A stretch of DNA of 64,000 bases, taken from Nocardia abscessus. GTDB lineage: Bacteria > Actinomycetota > Actinomycetes > Mycobacteriales > Mycobacteriaceae. The notes under the pieces are model-generated. The model saw only the letters and a program-made list of their open reading frames with translations, was not told where the DNA came from and searched no databases. The translations under genes were made by a program, and so were the position numbers. This document shows positions 30,717 to 40,497 of the stretch, piece by piece. The stretch is from positions 806,001 through 870,000 of the forward strand of contig NZ_JADLQO010000002.1 of the NCBI RefSeq assembly GCF_015477775.1, in the 5' to 3' direction. The stretch's first letter is position 1. Every line of letters starts with the position of its first letter.

Positions 30717-30769
30717 GCGGCGGCGAAAAGCGTTCGCGGCGACCCTTTTCGGCACCTACCATCGCGTTC

Positions 30770-31576
30770 ATGTCTCTGCGCGCGATACCGGCTTCGATGG
30801 ACCCGGCGGTGGTCGGGTCGATCGATCGTGAGCTGGATCGGGTCGAGCGGGAGCACCGGGTGTCGATCCGGCTCGCGATCGAAAGCGGCAGCCGTGCTTG
30901 GGGGTTCCCGTCTCCCGATTCGGACTACGACTGCCGGTTCGTGTACGTCGCGGCGCTGGAGACCTACCTGTCCCCGTGGCGCACCCGGGACGTGGTGGAG
31001 ACGCCGCTCGCGGGCTTGCTCGACGTGAACGGCTGGGATCTGGCCAAGGCGCTGCGGCTGCTGGTGCAGGGCAACGCCGTGCTCATCGAATGGCTGATGT
31101 CGCCGATCGTCTACCGCGGCGACCCGGCATTCCGGGACCGGCTGCGCACGGTGGCCGACGAGGTCGCCGACCGCGACAAGGTCGCTCGGCACTATCTGCA
31201 CCTGGGCGCCAAGCAGTGGGGCTTGTTCGAGCGCAGCGGGTCGCTGAAGAAGGTGTTCTACGCGTTGCGTCCGGCGATGGCGCTGCGGTGGCTGCGCGAG
31301 CATCCCGCGGCGGCGGTGGCGCCGATGCATCTGCCGACGCTGCTTCGGCAGTGCGAGCTGCCCGACGGGTTGCCGGACGCGGTGCGCGAGCTGACCGACC
31401 TGAAGTCACGGACCCGCGAGATGGGCAGCGGGTCGGTGCCCGCGCCGATCACCACGTTCATCACCGCCGAATTCGCCTGCGCCGCCGAGTCGTTCCGGAA
31501 GTCCGGCCCCCGCGATCTCACGCGTGCCCGTGCGATCACCGCGGAGTTCTTCCGCTCCGAGGCGCTGGCGGGCTGA
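30770..31576 (+). CDS. RlaP/YcgL-type nucleotidyltransferase
   Basis: A 268-residue polymerase-beta superfamily protein. The minimal nucleotidyltransferase motif is intact: GSRAWGF at residues 40-46 and SDYD at 51-54. The C-terminal half is helical (KQWGLFERSGSLKKVFYALRP, MHLPTLLRQ). Family members are linked to RNA repair operons in some bacteria, but no RNA ligase or kinase is near; it stands alone, 3 bp from the convergent HxlR gene. Confidence 0.8.
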   Translation: MSLRAIPASMDPAVVGSIDRELDRVEREHRVSIRLAIESGSRAWGFPSPDSDYDCRFVYVAALETYLSPWRTRDVVETPLAGLLDVNGWDLAKALRLLVQGNAVLIEWLMSPIVYRGDPAFRDRLRTVADEVADRDKVARHYLHLGAKQWGLFERSGSLKKVFYALRPAMALRWLREHPAAAVAPMHLPTLLRQCELPDGLPDAVRELTDLKSRTREMGSGSVPAPITTFITAEFACAAESFRKSGPRDLTRARAITAEFFRSEALAG

Positions 31577-31579
31577 CCC

Positions 31580-32116
31580 CTACGACCCGGGAACCGCCGC
31601 GGCCGTTCGCTCGTCCGCATCATCGGACTCGGCGACCGCGTCGGCGTAGGCCTGGGCGAGCTGTTGGGTGGCGGACGGGCGGTCCGGGTTCGGGCGCGGG
31701 ATGCCGAGGTGGCTCTCGCGTAGTTCGTCCATGAACTCCGCCCACAGTCGCGGACCGCCCGCCTCGAGCAATTCGGCCCGCACCCGCAGACGCTTGGTGG
31801 TCGGGCGGTGCCGCAGACCCCACGCCCCGAGCTGCGCCATGACCGGCACCAATTGGATCGCGGATTCGGTGAGCCGGTATTCCGCCTTCTGTCCGGGTCT
31901 GGTGTCCTCCCGGCTGAGCAGCCCCGCCGCCACCAGGCGCTTGAGCCGATCGGACAGGATGTTGGAGGCGATGCCCTCCTCGGAGCCGGCCAGCAGCTCG
32001 CGGAAGTGGCGCCGGTCGCCGAACATCACGTCGCGCAGCACGAGCAGCGTCCACCGATCGCCGATCACCTCGATCGTCGCGTTGATCGGGCACCCGGAAC
32101 GTCCGTCCTCGCGCAT
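31580..32116 (-). CDS. HxlR-family regulator
   Basis: A 178-residue winged-helix regulator with the family signature CPINATIEVIGDRWTLLVLR near the N-terminus (conserved Cys), FGDRRHFRELLAGSEEGIA and LSDRLKRLVAAGLL. The ATG at 32116 has aggag 7 bases upstream; one at 32140 lacks a site. The C-terminal tail beyond residue 115 is longer than the minimal HxlR. Its target is not evident; the only neighbours are the nucleotidyltransferase and cspA. Confidence 0.88.
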   Translation of the reverse strand: MREDGRSGCPINATIEVIGDRWTLLVLRDVMFGDRRHFRELLAGSEEGIASNILSDRLKRLVAAGLLSREDTRPGQKAEYRLTESAIQLVPVMAQLGAWGLRHRPTTKRLRVRAELLEAGGPRLWAEFMDELRESHLGIPRPNPDRPSATQQLAQAYADAVAESDDADERTAAAVPGS

Positions 32117-32250
32117 CCGGCACTCCTGTCCCGTCGACATGTACTGCTTGCAATATACAACCAGACGCTTATGCGACGCCTCGGCCGCGCACTCCCCCAC
32201 ACTGGTCCAGGTGACCTCACCCGCTCCGCCCCGTGAATGTCCCGAACAGG

Positions 32251-32287
32251 CGAAAGGCCCCGCACCATCCCGGTGCGGGGCCTTTCG
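32251..32287 (-). terminator. Terminator of the cold-shock gene
   Basis: Perfect 16-bp arms (cgaaaggccccgcacc and ggtgcggggcctttcg) with a 5-base loop, 15 bases after the csp stop. Confidence 0.85.
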
Positions 32288-32302
32288 GAAGCTAAGTCGC
32301 GA

Positions 32303-32506
32303 TCAGAGAACGCGGACGTCCTGGGCCTGCGGACCCTTTTGTCCCTGGCCGATCTCGAACTCCACGCGCTGCCCCTCATCGAGGGACCGGAAACCCGAGC
32401 CGCTCACAGCCGAGTAATGCACGAAGACGTCGGGCCCCCCGCCGTCCTGTGCGATAAAGCCGAAGCCCTTCTCGCTGTTGAACCACTTCACAATGCCTTG
32501 AGCCAT
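32303..32506 (-). CDS. Cold-shock protein, CspA family
   Basis: A 67-residue single OB-fold RNA chaperone. Both RNA-binding motifs are intact: RNP1 KGFGFI and RNP2 VFVHYS; the chain opens [14 protein letters not shown]. An agaaag site precedes the ATG. Cold-shock genes commonly have long structured 5' leaders. Confidence 0.96.
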   Translation of the reverse strand: MAQGIVKWFNSEKGFGFIAQDGGGPDVFVHYSAVSGSGFRSLDEGQRVEFEIGQGQKGPQAQDVRVL

Positions 32507-32995
32507 TTCATACTTTCTGTAGACGAGCCAGGTAGGTGTTATGAGATGCCCTGGTCTCGTAGATCAACGATGCCATGATCCGACGAATTCCTCACGTTCC
32601 GCACCACCAACTGTGAGCTAACGCTCACGACGAGGCTCGGCTCCGTCGTGCGCGAGTGCACGCTCGGTTCACTCGCGACGCTCGCTCAGGGCGGGCTGGG
32701 TCTGTCACCTCCCACAATCGGTACGGTCCCGATCCGTGCGACGTCGGGGCCCATCGGGCGGATACCCGCACGCCGCCCGAGATAACACCCGCCGCCCACC
32801 CCTGATGAGCACGCTGCACTCGCAGGGGCCACCGCGCCCGGCATCATGGACTCCTTCTTCGACGCGGCTCGACAGCGATACTTATTCGCTACCAGTTTCC
32901 TTGTGCCCCAACTGGTTTCAGTGTACCGCACGCAGACTCCGACACTTCAGCCTACGTCCGGGGGGCCGCCGCGCGCACCGTTCGTTAAGTTCTGT
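32507..32995. other. Leader of the cold-shock gene and gap to iolD
   Basis: 489 bases. The half next to csp is probably its promoter and leader; it holds an inverted repeat GTGAGC-taac-GCTCAC at 32613-32628 and GCGAGTG...CACTCGC shortly after. A 53-codon frame on the minus strand at 32686-32847 starts after gaaggag but resembles nothing known and is left as possible only. Confidence 0.45.
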
Positions 32996-34837
32996 TCACG
33001 GGCGTAGATAGCGCACCTGACGCGGTTTCGTCTCGTCGTAGGCGGCGCGGCCCGCCAGATACTCCGGCACACCGACCTCCCACCACGCGCCCGCCTCCGT
33101 CCACGCCGCGGGCTGCGTCCGCACGACCAGCACGGCCGGGCGGCGCTCGGCCTTCGCGGCCGCTCGCGCCCGCGCGTAGGCGTCCCGAAACGCCTCCAGG
33201 TCGGAGGCCGTGAACACCGCACATCCCAAGGCGGCGGCGTGGGCGGCGAAATCGACCCGGGGTGGATGTTCGTGCCCGGTACGGCAATCGGCGTAGAAGT
33301 TGTTGAACGGCTCGCCGCCTTGCCCCTCCTGCAGCCGGGCGATCACGGCGTAGCCGTCGTTGTCGCAGACCACCGCGACGAAGGGATGCCCGGCGAACGC
33401 CGCCGAGAACAATTCCGAGTTCAGCATCAGATACGAGCCGTCCCCGAGCAGTGTGGTCACCACACCATCCGCGTGCGCCATGGCCGCACCCCACGCGCCC
33501 GCGAGCTCGTAGCCCATGCAGGAGAAGCCGTATTCCACGTCCATGGTCGGTGTGCCGCCGGTCGCCCGCCAGCCGCCGACGAGTTCCCCGGGCAGGCCGC
33601 CGGAAGCCGTCATCACATAGTCGCTCGGCCCGCTCAGGTCGTTCACCGCGCCGACCACTTGGGCATAGCTCGGCGTGCCCGGGGTCGGTGCGCGCAGCTC
33701 GTCGATGTGCGCGTCCCAGGTGCTGCGCAGTACGGCTGCTCGCGCCGTCCACTCCGAGTCGACGCGCCACTGCCCCAGCTGCCCGGCAAGCTCACCCACG
33801 GCGGCGTCGGCGTCGCCGACCACCGCGAGGGCGCCGTGCTTGACGGCGTCGAACCGGGCCACGTTGATCGTGACCAGCCGAACGCCCGGCGCGAAGACCG
33901 TCCAGGACGCGGTGGTGAAGTCCTGCAACCGGGTTCCGACCGCCAGGACGAGATCGGCTTCGGCCGCCATCGCGTTCGCCGACGCCGAGCCGGTGATGCC
34001 CAGCGGTCCCGCGTACAGCGGATGGTCGTGCGGCACGAGGGTGCGGCCCGCAGTGGTCTCCACGACCGGAAGGTCGTACCGCTCGGCGAATTCCAGCACG
34101 GTGCGCCCCGCTCCCGAATAGCGGACGCCGCCGCCGAGGATCAGCAGTGGGCGTCGCGCGCCGCGCAGTGCGGCGACGGCTTCGGCGAGCGTCCGCTGGT
34201 CGGGGCGCGGCCGCGGAAGACGGTGCACCACCGGCCGGAAAAGCGCGTCGGGGAAGTCGTAGCTCTCGGCCTGGACATCCTGCGGGAGCGCAAGGACGAC
34301 CGGACCGGCATCGGCCGGATCCGTGAGCACCCCGACCGCCTGAGGCAGGGTGGCGATCAGCTGTTCCGGGCGGGTGACGCGGTCGAAATACCGGCTCACC
34401 GCCCGGAACGCGTCGTTGACCGTGACGGTCGGGTCGCCGAAGTGCTCGACCTGCTGCAGGACCGGGTCCGGCGCGCGTCCGGTGAAGGTGTCGCCGGGAA
34501 GCAGCAGCAGCGGAAGGCGGTCGGCGTGCGCGACGCCCGCCGCCGTCACCATGTTCAGCGCGCCGGGACCGATCGATGACGTGGCGACACCGACCTGACG
34601 CCGGTGCGCGGCCTTGGCATAGCCGACCGCGGCGAGCGCCATCCCCTCCTCGGTGTGCCCGCGCCAGACCGGCAGTTCGTCGCGCCGCTCGTGCAGCGCG
34701 GTGCCGAGGCCGAGCACGTTGCCGTGGCCGAAGATCGCGAAGACGGCGGGGAACAACGGCACCTCGCGGCCGTCGAGCGTCTCGGAGCGCTGGGCGATCA
34801 GCCAGGACACCAGCGCCTGCGCCGTGGTCGATCTCAT
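32996..34837 (-). CDS. iolD: 3D-(3,5/4)-trihydroxycyclohexane-1,2-dione hydrolase
   Basis: Thiamine diphosphate-dependent ring-opening enzyme of myo-inositol catabolism, 613 residues, giving 5-deoxyglucuronate. Catalytic Glu in HTEEGMALAAVGYAKA, Mg-ThDP motif LGDGSYLMLNSELFSAA, and the IolD-like FAIFGHGNVLGLG near residue 33, which separates it from acetolactate synthase. Its start overlaps the iolB stop by 4 bp. Last gene of the operon. Confidence 0.94.
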   Translation of the reverse strand: MRSTTAQALVSWLIAQRSETLDGREVPLFPAVFAIFGHGNVLGLGTALHERRDELPVWRGHTEEGMALAAVGYAKAAHRRQVGVATSSIGPGALNMVTAAGVAHADRLPLLLLPGDTFTGRAPDPVLQQVEHFGDPTVTVNDAFRAVSRYFDRVTRPEQLIATLPQAVGVLTDPADAGPVVLALPQDVQAESYDFPDALFRPVVHRLPRPRPDQRTLAEAVAALRGARRPLLILGGGVRYSGAGRTVLEFAERYDLPVVETTAGRTLVPHDHPLYAGPLGITGSASANAMAAEADLVLAVGTRLQDFTTASWTVFAPGVRLVTINVARFDAVKHGALAVVGDADAAVGELAGQLGQWRVDSEWTARAAVLRSTWDAHIDELRAPTPGTPSYAQVVGAVNDLSGPSDYVMTASGGLPGELVGGWRATGGTPTMDVEYGFSCMGYELAGAWGAAMAHADGVVTTLLGDGSYLMLNSELFSAAFAGHPFVAVVCDNDGYAVIARLQEGQGGEPFNNFYADCRTGHEHPPRVDFAAHAAALGCAVFTASDLEAFRDAYARARAAAKAERRPAVLVVRTQPAAWTEAGAWWEVGVPEYLAGRAAYDETKPRQVRYLRP

Positions 34838-35730
34838 CCGATCCGTCCTTCGTGGGAGGTGACCGGGCAGCGGGGATCGAGCGGCTCGGCGTCCCAGCGC
34901 CCCCGCACCCAGCTGTGGGCGGGGTCGTCGCAGAACGCCATCGATCGCTCGGGGGCCGGACCGGCCAGCACGTTGAGGTAAAACATCGGATAGCCCGGGG
35001 CCGCGATACACGGCCCGTGATACCCGTGCGGGATCAGGAAGACGTCACCATCGCGGACCGCCACGTTCTCGTCGACCGTGCCATCGGCCGTGTAGGTGCG
35101 GTGCATGCCGAATCCCTCGCGCGACGGCGTGATCCCGTCGCGTCCGGCGATGCGGAAGTAGTAGATCTCCTCGTTGACGACTTCACAGTCGCTCGCCTGG
35201 TCGTGCTTGTGCGGCGGATAGGACGACCAGTTGCCGTCCGGGGTGATCAGCTCGCAGGCATTGAGCTTGTCCGCGTGCTCCCACACACCGGGTATCCCGA
35301 AGTTCGTGACTTGGCGCGTCGCGCTGCCTGCGCCGCGAACTTCGACCGGAACCTGCTCAGCGGGGCCGTATCTCGGCTCGAGCCGTCTCCCGCAGCGGGC
35401 CATCGGCAACGCCACCTCCAGGTCGCCGCCCTCGGCCACCAACTCCACCTCGGCGTCGCGCGGGACGTAGACGAAGTCCGTCACGCGGGTGAAGACCGAT
35501 TCGCGACCGGCCAGTGTGAAGCTCGCGCCGTCGACGCGCACCGTGCACGCTCCGGCCAGTGGAAGCACGAAAGCCTCGAACTCGCCCGTCCGCACGACGC
35601 GCGAGGCGCCCGCGCCGATCCGCAGGACACGCAGCCCGGCGTAGGTCCATCCGGCGTCGGCGGGCATGAGGTGAATCGGATCGCCGTCACGGCGAAGCGT
35701 CCCGTCCGGCCGATGCAGTGTCATCGTCAT
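34834..35730 (-). CDS. iolB: 5-deoxy-glucuronate isomerase
   Basis: Double cupin of 298 residues converting 5-deoxy-D-glucuronate to 2-deoxy-5-keto-D-gluconate. The metal-binding second cupin shows SSYPPHKHDQ, CEVVNEEIYYFR and PHGYHGPCIAAPGYPMFYLNV; the C-terminal RSMAFCDDPAHSWVRGRW is typical. Its ATG overlaps the stop of the preceding gene, and its stop overlaps iolD, each by 4 bp. Confidence 0.96.
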   Translation of the reverse strand: MTMTLHRPDGTLRRDGDPIHLMPADAGWTYAGLRVLRIGAGASRVVRTGEFEAFVLPLAGACTVRVDGASFTLAGRESVFTRVTDFVYVPRDAEVELVAEGGDLEVALPMARCGRRLEPRYGPAEQVPVEVRGAGSATRQVTNFGIPGVWEHADKLNACELITPDGNWSSYPPHKHDQASDCEVVNEEIYYFRIAGRDGITPSREGFGMHRTYTADGTVDENVAVRDGDVFLIPHGYHGPCIAAPGYPMFYLNVLAGPAPERSMAFCDDPAHSWVRGRWDAEPLDPRCPVTSHEGRIG

Positions 35731-36668
35731 CGCGCCTCCTCCGTACGCACTCCGCGGATATCGGCGATCCGGTCGCCGCGGGTTCCCTTCAGCAGCCGAG
35801 CGGCGGTGTCCACCGCCCGGGCGACGTCGCCGTCCGGCGGGTACAGCAAAGTGCGCCCGACGACGAGACCGCGCACCACGTCGTGGCCGAGCGCCCCGCC
35901 CCACAGCGCGCGATCCACCGCCGAGTCACCGGAAGGAGCGCCGCCCAGCACGAGCACCGGCAAGGTGGTCGCGTCCAGTACCGAGACGTTCGGCGGCGCG
36001 GGAATCTTCAGCCAGGTGTAGGCCGAGGTGACGCCGAGCCCGGAGGCCACCGTGATCGCCCGGGACAGCGACAGCGCGTCTTTGCTCATCACGAGCGCGC
36101 CGTTGTCGTCCCGGTGATACGGCAAGGGTTCGACCATCGCCATCAGCTCGTGCGCCGCCAGTTCCGAGACCGCCCGCGCGCAGGCTTGCAGCGTCGGCAC
36201 GGTGCCCGCGTCGGAATCGACCAGGCGCAGCAGCATCTTGCCGCCGTCGAGCCGGAATCGCGCCAGAGCCTCGGCGTCGTATCCGGTGAATCGGTCATCG
36301 ATCTCCCATTCCGCGCCGGCCAGTCCGCCGCGGTTCATCGATCCGATCACGACCTTGTCGTCCAGCGCGTCCAGCAGCAGCAGTTCTTCGACCACGTCCG
36401 GCGAGCCGAGCACGCCGTCGACATCCGGGTTGGCCAACGCGATCAGCAGCCGTTCCAGCAGCGTGCGCCGATCCGCCATGGCCGTGCGGTCCGCGCCGAC
36501 GCCGAGCGCGCCGCGGGCGGGATGGTCCGCGGCGACCAGGAACAAGGTCTGCTTGCCCGCCAGCAGGTCGGTGCGCCGCACCCGTTTCGCGTAGGCCCGT
36601 TCGATCGCGGCGGGGTCCGTGGCGCGCACATGCAGTAACTCGCGCCAGCGTTCGTCGGTCACATGCAT
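35727..36668 (-). CDS. Cgl0159-family (beta/alpha)8 protein, candidate DKGP aldolase
   Basis: A 313-residue TIM-barrel protein of the type found beside iolC in corynebacteria. Segments: FLVAADHPARGALGVG, DGVLGSPDVVEELLLL, SAYTWLKIPAP (a Lys placed like the Schiff-base Lys of class I aldolases) and VLVLGGAPSGD with GLVVGRTLLYP (phosphate-binding type end). Position between iolC and iolB suggests it splits 2-deoxy-5-keto-gluconate 6-phosphate, the step for which no IolJ/DhnA-type gene is visible. aaggagctg site. Function inferred. Confidence 0.78.
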   Translation of the reverse strand: MHVTDERWRELLHVRATDPAAIERAYAKRVRRTDLLAGKQTLFLVAADHPARGALGVGADRTAMADRRTLLERLLIALANPDVDGVLGSPDVVEELLLLDALDDKVVIGSMNRGGLAGAEWEIDDRFTGYDAEALARFRLDGGKMLLRLVDSDAGTVPTLQACARAVSELAAHELMAMVEPLPYHRDDNGALVMSKDALSLSRAITVASGLGVTSAYTWLKIPAPPNVSVLDATTLPVLVLGGAPSGDSAVDRALWGGALGHDVVRGLVVGRTLLYPPDGDVARAVDTAARLLKGTRGDRIADIRGVRTEEAR

Positions 36669-36696
36669 GGCAGCTCCTTCGTCCCGCGCTCGCCAC

Positions 36697-37647
36697 TCAC
36701 CCGCACAGCAGTTCCTCGATTTCCGCGGCCGTCGGCATCGCGTCGGCGCAGGCGAGACGCGAGGCGACCAGCGCGCCTGCCGCGTTGGCGTAGGTGGCGA
36801 TGCGCCGCGGGTCCCAGTCCGAGAGCAGACCGTGGATGAGCGCGCCGCCGAATCCGTCACCCGCGCCGAGCCCACACACCACCTCCACGCGGCAAGGCGG
36901 CACCGTCCAGCGTTCCTCGGCGGTGGCCACCAGCACGCCGTCGCCGCCCTGCTTGATCACCGCGAGGCGCACCCCACGGGCGAGCAGCCGATCGGCGGCC
37001 GTGTCCGGGTCGGCGGTGCCCACCGCCACCTCGGCCTCGGTGCGGTTGCCGACCACCACGTTCACGTGGTCGACCATCCACCCGATCTCGGCGCGCGCGG
37101 TTTCCACGTCGGGCCAGAACATCGGCCGGTAGTCCAGGTCGAGCACCGTGTGCCCGCGGCGGGCGCGCCGCAGCAGGATCTCGCGCTGCGTGCCGCGGCC
37201 CGGTTCGGCGCTGACGCCGGTGCCGGTGACCCACAGCAGTGGCACTAAATCCACCACGTCCCACGGCACTTCGTCCGTGGTGAGGGTGAGATCCGGCGCG
37301 ATCGGCGCCCGATAGAACAGCAGGGGCGGATCGGACGGCGGCGCGAGCTCGCAGAAGACGACGGGCGTCTGCAACTGCGGCGCGGTCGTGACGTAACGGG
37401 ACGACACACCGAAGTCTTCCAGCGCCGTGCGCACGAAGTCGCCGAAGCCGTCGGGGCCCACCTTGGTCAGCACCGCCGAGCGACGACCGAGCCGGGCGGC
37501 TGCCACGGCGACGTTGGTCGCGGTGCCGCCCAGGAACTTGGCGAAACTGCGCACCTGCGCCAGGGCGACCCCGCTCTGTTCGGGATACAGGTCCACCCCG
37601 ACGCGGCCGATGGTCAACGCCTCCAGCTCGCTTCCCGGAGTCTTCAC
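36697..37647 (-). CDS. iolC: 5-dehydro-2-deoxygluconokinase
   Basis: PfkB-family sugar kinase, 316 residues. N-terminal [19 protein letters not shown] and [18 protein letters not shown]-terminal catalytic block [18 protein letters not shown] with the base Asp. Phosphorylates 2-deoxy-5-keto-gluconate. GTG start overlapping the ABC ATPase stop by 4 bp; 28 bp before the Cgl0159-type gene. Confidence 0.94.
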   Translation of the reverse strand: MKTPGSELEALTIGRVGVDLYPEQSGVALAQVRSFAKFLGGTATNVAVAAARLGRRSAVLTKVGPDGFGDFVRTALEDFGVSSRYVTTAPQLQTPVVFCELAPPSDPPLLFYRAPIAPDLTLTTDEVPWDVVDLVPLLWVTGTGVSAEPGRGTQREILLRRARRGHTVLDLDYRPMFWPDVETARAEIGWMVDHVNVVVGNRTEAEVAVGTADPDTAADRLLARGVRLAVIKQGGDGVLVATAEERWTVPPCRVEVVCGLGAGDGFGGALIHGLLSDWDPRRIATYANAAGALVASRLACADAMPTAAEIEELLCG

Positions 37648-38426
37648 GGCGTCACCACGCGCCGCAGTTCGTGCTGCAACGCCTCCAGTTCCGCCCCGCC
37701 CGCCATCTGACGGGTCAACTCCGGCAGATCGATCTCCGACTTCTCGTACGAACCGAGCATCGCGCCTCGCTTCAGCAGCAGGAATCGGTCGCCGACCGGA
37801 TAGGCGTGGTGCGGGTTGTGCGTGATCAGCACGACGCCCAGCCCGCGTTCGCGCGCCTGCACGACGTACTTCAGCACCACCCCGGCCTGTTTGACGCCCA
37901 GGGCCGCGGTCGGCTCGTCGAGGATCAATACCTTCGCGCCGTAGTGCACGGCTCGCGCGATCGCGATGCACTGCCGCTGCCCGCCGGACAGCGTGCCGAC
38001 CGGCTGTTCCAGATCGCGGATCTCGATCCCCATGTCCGCCAGTGCGGTACGTGCGATCTCGCAGCCTTTCTTGCGGTCCAGCAGCCGGAACGGCCCGTAT
38101 CCGACAGTCGGCTCCGAGCCGAGCACGAAGTTGCGCCACACACTCATCAGCGGCACCACCGCGAGATCCTGGTACACCGTGGCGATGCCTCGGTCCAACG
38201 CCTCGCGCGGGGAGGCGAACCGAACAGGTTCGCGCTCGACGCGCAGTTCGCCGCGATCGTGCCGGTGCACCCCCGCGAGGATCTTGATCAGCGTCGACTT
38301 GCCCGCGCCGTTGTCGCCGAGCACGCAGGTCACCTCGCCCGCGTTCACCACCGTCGACACCTCGCGCAGGGCGACGACGCCGCCGTAGCTCTTGCCGAGG
38401 TCAACGGCCTCGATGAGGGGAGTCAT
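37644..38426 (-). CDS. Sugar (inositol) ABC transporter ATP-binding protein, single domain
   Basis: A 260-residue ATPase with Walker [10 protein letters not shown], signature LSGGQRQ, Walker [11 protein letters not shown] and switch His in [14 protein letters not shown]2-type sugar ATPases are usually double (about 500 residues); this is a single-domain form like FrcA, so it must act as a homodimer. It overlaps the permease and iolC by 4 bp each. Inositol as substrate is inferred from context. Confidence 0.92.
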   Translation of the reverse strand: MTPLIEAVDLGKSYGGVVALREVSTVVNAGEVTCVLGDNGAGKSTLIKILAGVHRHDRGELRVEREPVRFASPREALDRGIATVYQDLAVVPLMSVWRNFVLGSEPTVGYGPFRLLDRKKGCEIARTALADMGIEIRDLEQPVGTLSGGQRQCIAIARAVHYGAKVLILDEPTAALGVKQAGVVLKYVVQARERGLGVVLITHNPHHAYPVGDRFLLLKRGAMLGSYEKSEIDLPELTRQMAGGAELEALQHELRRVVTP

Positions 38427-39478
38427 CGGCGCACCCTTTCGGCTCGTTTCTGGAATCTGTTGTTGACCAGGACCGCCGCCAGCAGCAGCACGCCGAGGAA
38501 CAGCATGAACCAGTCGCTGTCCCAGCGGGCGAACACGATGCCCTGGCGCGCCATGCCGAAGATCAGCGCGCCGATCGCGGCGCCGATCGCCGAGCCGAAG
38601 CCCCCGGTGAGCAGGCAACCGCCCACCACGGCGGCGATGATGTAGTGCAGTTCGAGCCCCACGCCCTGGTTGGCCTGCACGCTGGCGAACCGCAGGATGG
38701 TGCACGAGCCCACCACCCAGGCCGCGAACGCGGTGCCCATGAACAGCAGGATCTTGGTGCGGTCCGCGGGGACGCCGACCGCGCGGGCGCTCGGCAGCGC
38801 GCCGCCGACGGCGAAGATCCAGTTGCCGAACCTGGTGCGGACCAGGATGACCGCAGCGATCGCGGTCAGCACGATCCACCAGACCACCGACGCCTGGATG
38901 TGCGCCGCACCGATGTCGAGCGTCGAGGCGAACACCCAACCCGCCGACTGGTAGCCGTCCGCGCTCCGCACCCCCGAGACCTGCACCGTATCGGTGACCA
39001 GTCGCGTGACGCCGAGGTTCAGGCCTTGCAGGGCCAGGAAGGTCCCCAGCGTCACGATGAAACTGGGCAGGCCGGTTCGCATCACCACCCAGCCGTTGAA
39101 CGCGCCGACGACCAGCGCGAACACCAGCGAGGCCAGCAGCGCGAACCAGACGTTCCATCCGGCGTGCACCGCGAGCAACGCGGTGACCAGCGCCGTGGAG
39201 GCGGTCATCACGCCCGCCGACAGGTCGAACTCGCCGCCGATCATCAGCAGCGCCACGGCCACCGCCATGATGCCCAGCGTGGACGCGTCGTCCAGCCAGG
39301 TCGCGACGCCGAGCGGGCTCAGGAACCGGTCGGTGACGAGGGAGAAGAACACGAACACCAGCAGCGCGCCGAGCGCCGCGCCGATCTCCGGCCGCACGGC
39401 CAGGCGTTGCAGCGGCGAGAGGCCCGGTCGGTCCCGCGTCGGATCGGATGTCTCTGTGGCAACGGTCATCTCATCCAT
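38423..39478 (-). CDS. Sugar (inositol) ABC transporter permease, RbsC type
   Basis: A 351-residue membrane protein with about 8-10 hydrophobic segments. The CUT2 permease motifs GGEFDLSAG (near residue 80), [19 protein letters not shown] and [17 protein letters not shown] are clear. Start placed at ATG 39478 (MDEMTVATE), 8 bp after the binding-protein stop; ATG 39469 is possible. Confidence 0.92.
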   Translation of the reverse strand: MDEMTVATETSDPTRDRPGLSPLQRLAVRPEIGAALGALLVFVFFSLVTDRFLSPLGVATWLDDASTLGIMAVAVALLMIGGEFDLSAGVMTASTALVTALLAVHAGWNVWFALLASLVFALVVGAFNGWVVMRTGLPSFIVTLGTFLALQGLNLGVTRLVTDTVQVSGVRSADGYQSAGWVFASTLDIGAAHIQASVVWWIVLTAIAAVILVRTRFGNWIFAVGGALPSARAVGVPADRTKILLFMGTAFAAWVVGSCTILRFASVQANQGVGLELHYIIAAVVGGCLLTGGFGSAIGAAIGALIFGMARQGIVFARWDSDWFMLFLGVLLLAAVLVNNRFQKRAERVRR

Positions 39479-39486
39479 TCCCGGCC

Positions 39487-40497
39487 TCAGCGCGTGCCCT
39501 GCGCCACGAGCGCGGCGACGGCGTCCACGTTGCTCTTGTCGACGAAGCCGGGGCCGGTCTGCACCGGCGCGCCGCCTCCGACGGTGTTCAGGTTCGCCCG
39601 GTACAGCCGCAGCAGCACGATCGGCAGGTAACCCTGCTCGTACTGTTGCTGATCGACCGCGAACAGCAGCTTCCCGGCCTGGATCGCCGCCACCACATCG
39701 GAATTGAGGTCGAAGGTCGCGACGGTGGCGGGCGACCGGGCCTCGCGGACGGCGTCCACGGCCCGCGCGGCGACCTGGGAGTTCAGCGTCAGTACCGCGT
39801 CGATGGACCGGTCGGCCTCCAGCGCGCCTTTGATCCTCGATTGCGCGTCGGTCGGATTGTTGATGTCCACTTGGAGCGTGGTCGCGTTGCCGAACGCCTT
39901 CGTCGCGCCCGCGCAGCGCTCGTTCGCGCCGATATTGCCCGCCTCGTGGATGACGCACAGCATCTTCGTGCGCTCGGCCTCGGCGAGGCGTTCGCCCGCG
40001 GCCTGCCCGGCCAGCGATTCGCTTTGACCCACGTGAACGAACGCGCCGAATTTCGCGCTCTCGGACTCGCCGGAGTTGATCGTCACCACGGGAATTCCCG
40101 CGGCAACGGCCTTTTCGACGGACGGTCGCAGCGCCTCGGGATTGGCCATCGAGACCACCAGGCCGTCGACCCCTTGCGCCACCGCGTTGTCGATCAGTTT
40201 CGCCTGCTGGCCGGGATCACCGGAGGAGTTGTAGTCCACCCGGACACCGAGGTCCTCGCCCGCGGCCTCCGCGCCGTTCTTGACGACATTCCAGAACGCG
40301 TCGCCGGGGCTGCCGTGGGTCACCACCGCTACGGATTTCACCGTTCCGACGGCGATCGGCGTCTGCGAAGGGGCGGGCGCGTCGGCGCCGGGACCGCTGC
40401 ACGCGGCCAGGACGGCGACCGTGGCGATCCACGGCAGCAGGCGGGTCAGATATCGCGCGGTCGCGCCGCGCCGTGGTCGCGGAGCCATCATCGTCAT
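39487..40497 (-). CDS. Sugar (inositol) ABC transporter substrate-binding lipoprotein
   Basis: A 336-residue periplasmic-binding protein of the RbsB type. Lipobox LAAC with Cys at residue 33. The ligand fold shows VAVVTHGSPGDAFWNVVKNG, QGVDGLVVSMANPEAL and GIPVVTINSG. The ATG at 40497 gives the 4-bp overlap with iolE seen throughout the operon; an ATG at 40506 is also in frame. Confidence 0.92.
   Translation of the reverse strand: MTMMAPRPRRGATARYLTRLLPWIATVAVLAACSGPGADAPAPSQTPIAVGTVKSVAVVTHGSPGDAFWNVVKNGAEAAGEDLGVRVDYNSSGDPGQQAKLIDNAVAQGVDGLVVSMANPEALRPSVEKAVAAGIPVVTINSGESESAKFGAFVHVGQSESLAGQAAGERLAEAERTKMLCVIHEAGNIGANERCAGATKAFGNATTLQVDINNPTDAQSRIKGALEADRSIDAVLTLNSQVAARAVDAVREARSPATVATFDLNSDVVAAIQAGKLLFAVDQQQYEQGYLPIVLLRLYRANLNTVGGGAPVQTGPGFVDKSNVDAVAALVAQGTR

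Noticed and set aside
32686..32847. 53-codon minus-strand frame after gaaggag between csp and iolD
   Set aside because: A plausible start signal but no family, no terminator and weak codon evidence; kept only as a note in the gap entry.
32996..34837. A second acetolactate synthase
   Set aside because: ThDP motifs are shared, but the FGHGNVLGLG region and the iol context identify it as iolD.
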